Of a stretch of DNA of 7,200 nucleotides, positions 6,183 through 7,200 are shown one piece after another (position 1 is the stretch's first letter; each line of letters starts with the position of its first letter). Source of the DNA: Actinomycetota bacterium. Its GTDB lineage: Bacteria; Cyanobacteriota; Vampirovibrionia; Obscuribacterales; Obscuribacteraceae. The position numbers and the translations under genes were made by a program. The notes under the pieces are model-generated. The model made no database searches. It worked only from the letters and a program-made list of their open reading frames with translations, and had not been told where the DNA came from. The DNA is taken from positions 1-7,200 of the forward strand of contig CAJCIF010000183.1 of NCBI GenBank assembly GCA_903970355.1, read 5' to 3'.

Positions 6183-6426
6183 GAAATCAGAACTTATAGA
6201 GTATCAAGATGCACTTCTGGAGCTGCTTTCAAGTGGGCTGCACCAGAGCATAATTCTTGAAAGATTAGAAACGGACCAGCGCTTCGAACGTTATCGGGAC
6301 TACGTGAGGGAATTTGACCCGGATATGGTAGATGTGGCTTGCGAGCTTATGGGGAAATGGGCAAAGCGGAAAAAACCTATGCAATTGGAAACGGAAAGCT
6401 GGTATCCGTCCGGCAAAGTGCATTAA
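6175..6426 (+). CDS. Small acidic helical protein, likely MNIO partner, 3' end altered by IS66 insertion
   Basis: The 83-aa product has no signal peptide and no cysteine pair. It is mostly charged and helical: an N-terminal helix (IEYQDALLELLSSG), then ILERLETDQRFERYRDYVREFDPDMVDVACELMGKWAKRKK. I do not recognise a named family. MNIO enzymes usually have a partner protein that recognises the precursor (for example MbnC, TglI or DUF2063 proteins), and this gene overlaps the MNIO gene by 8 nt, so a partner role is the natural inference. It is shorter than the named partners. The probable IS66 end starts at 6402, within codon 76 (Trp). The last seven residues (YPSGKVH) and the TAA then come from the insertion sequence, and the original protein may have been longer. 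The helical part ends before the junction, so function may survive. Confidence 0.7.
   Translation: MPEKSELIEYQDALLELLSSGLHQSIILERLETDQRFERYRDYVREFDPDMVDVACELMGKWAKRKKPMQLETESWYPSGKVH
6402..6417. repeat. Candidate terminal inverted repeat of the IS66 element
   Basis: GTATCCGTCCGGCAAA starts at 6402, inside the last codons of the small partner gene. Its core GTCCGGCAAA recurs as a direct repeat at 6459-6468, within the transposase gene. The matching inverted copy would be at the far end of the element, beyond the window. Confidence 0.45.
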
Positions 6427-7199
6427 GCGGCTAAATCGGCGCGCTCCTTTTGCCATTTGTCCGGCAAAAGATTTTCCAAATCAACTTGCGAATCAGCTGC
6501 CAATTGCGAGAAAACATCCTTTAAGTAAGCGAATGGATCGATACCATGCCGATTGCAACTCGCCACGATGCTAGCGAATATTGATGCCGTCTTGCCACCA
6601 GTTTCGCTGCCCAGGAAAAGCCAATTTTTTCGACCAACCGCAATTTTGCGCAAAGCGTTTTCAGCACGATTGTTGTCGATGGTGAGATTTCCATCTTCCA
6701 CAAAACGATTCAGCGCTTGCCAATTATTCAACGTGTACATGACCGCTTTGCCAATCGGACTCTTTGGTAATGCGACTAGTCTTTCGCTGTCCAACCAGGC
6801 TTTAAACTCTCTAAGCAATGGAATAGATTTGAGCTGTCGGACTGCCATTCTTTCATCGGCTTCCAAATCTTTCGCTTCTTTTTCGATCAAATACATTTCC
6901 TGAATTATTGCCAAAGCATGCTGCGCTTCCTTACTGCTTGTCAAAGCTTCGAAAAACTTGCGACGCACGTGAGCCATGCATGCAACTTCCGTTACTTCGC
7001 CACCAGCAACGATGCAGTCGTACCCTGCAAACGCATCAGCTTGCAGATATCCTTTGTACCCATTCAGAAAATTTGCCGGACCATCTCGCTTGCGAGATTT
7101 CGTGAAGTCAAATACCACATATGGATTTTCCTGATCTCCAAGATAGGTCCAAAGTCTGGTCTCACGCAGCTTCTTCTCAAGCTCTCGATCTTGCATCTT
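6423..7199 (-). CDS. IS66-family transposase, C-terminal part (start outside the window)
   Basis: About 258 residues are visible, and the frame stays open through the window edge, so the apparent ATG at 7196 is internal. The DDE transposase domain of IS66 is clear: LWTYLGD near the start, NGYKGYLQADAFAGYD with the second catalytic Asp, ACMAHVRRKFFEA, then NNWQALNRFVEDG followed by LTIDNNRAENALR with the catalytic Glu, and the GRKNWLFLGSETGGKTAS block. LLPDKW near the C-terminus is the short conserved tail of IS66 transposases. The first catalytic Asp and the zinc-finger and leucine-zipper N-terminal parts lie beyond 7200. No frameshift or stop interrupts the visible part, so the copy may be intact. 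Its stop codon (6425-6423) overlaps the stop of the small partner gene on the other strand. Confidence 0.95.
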   Translation of the reverse strand, partial: KMQDRELEKKLRETRLWTYLGDQENPYVVFDFTKSRKRDGPANFLNGYKGYLQADAFAGYDCIVAGGEVTEVACMAHVRRKFFEALTSSKEAQHALAIIQEMYLIEKEAKDLEADERMAVRQLKSIPLLREFKAWLDSERLVALPKSPIGKAVMYTLNNWQALNRFVEDGNLTIDNNRAENALRKIAVGRKNWLFLGSETGGKTASIFASIVASCNRHGIDPFAYLKDVFSQLAADSQVDLENLLPDKWQKERADLAA

Positions 7200-7200
7200 C

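Larger units (their letters stand above)
6402..7200 (-). mobile_element. IS66-family insertion sequence, 3' part (runs off the window)
   Basis: The element is recognised by its transposase on the minus strand. Its downstream end is placed at 6402, where GTATCCGTCCGGC resembles the terminal repeats of IS66 elements, which typically begin GTAAGCG followed by C/G-rich sequence. This leaves only 21 bp between the transposase stop and the end. IS66 elements usually make 8-bp target duplications; the candidate here is GAAAGCTG (6394-6401). The other end lies outside the window, so the boundary is unconfirmed. Confidence 0.65.

Overview
The window is bacterial DNA of moderate G+C content. The genes are closely packed, with short overlaps and mostly weak Shine-Dalgarno sites, and several products carry Sec-type signal peptides. 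The tRNA-Thr gene does not encode its CCA end. The taxon cannot be fixed from this sequence. A non-photosynthetic cyanobacterial relative (Vampirovibrionia/Obscuribacterales type) is only a guess.

Layout. Positions 1-186 hold no gene I can support. On the minus strand a two-gene unit follows: a RimJ/RimL-type GNAT acetyltransferase (1562 down to 942) overlaps by 4 nt a secreted protein of unknown function (945 down to 187). A tRNA-Thr(CGT) gene with a good -10 box lies at 1736-1808. About 90 nt further on is an isolated 3' half of a tRNA-Gly(CCC) gene (1898-1946), the kind of scar left by tRNA-targeted integration. Positions 1947-2289 are non-coding and contain small palindromes and a possible promoter.

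The centre of interest is a plus-strand operon at 2290-6426. It has three tandem paralogous genes (about 325-333 aa each), then a DUF692 / MNIO enzyme (multinuclear non-heme iron-dependent oxidative enzyme, the MbnB/TglH/ChrH/BufB superfamily), then a small helical protein whose start overlaps the MNIO gene by 8 nt. Each paralog has an N-terminal signal peptide, a helical TPR-like body and an ungapped 21-residue C-terminal tail. That tail holds the only two cysteines shared by all three proteins, spaced C-x16-C, with a WW pair between them, and the protein ends exactly in CGMG. MNIO enzymes modify cysteines (or the C-terminus) of ribosomally made precursors, and their genes sit beside their substrates. 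I therefore infer that the paralogs are unusually large, exported MNIO substrates modified on the CGMG tail, and that the small protein is the partner or a remnant of it. I do not recognise this arrangement as a described RiPP class.

At the right edge an IS66-family element enters on the minus strand. Its probable terminal repeat begins at 6402, inside the last codons of the small partner gene, so the present C-terminus of that protein (about 7 residues plus the stop codon) appears to come from the insertion sequence. The transposase gene runs off the window.
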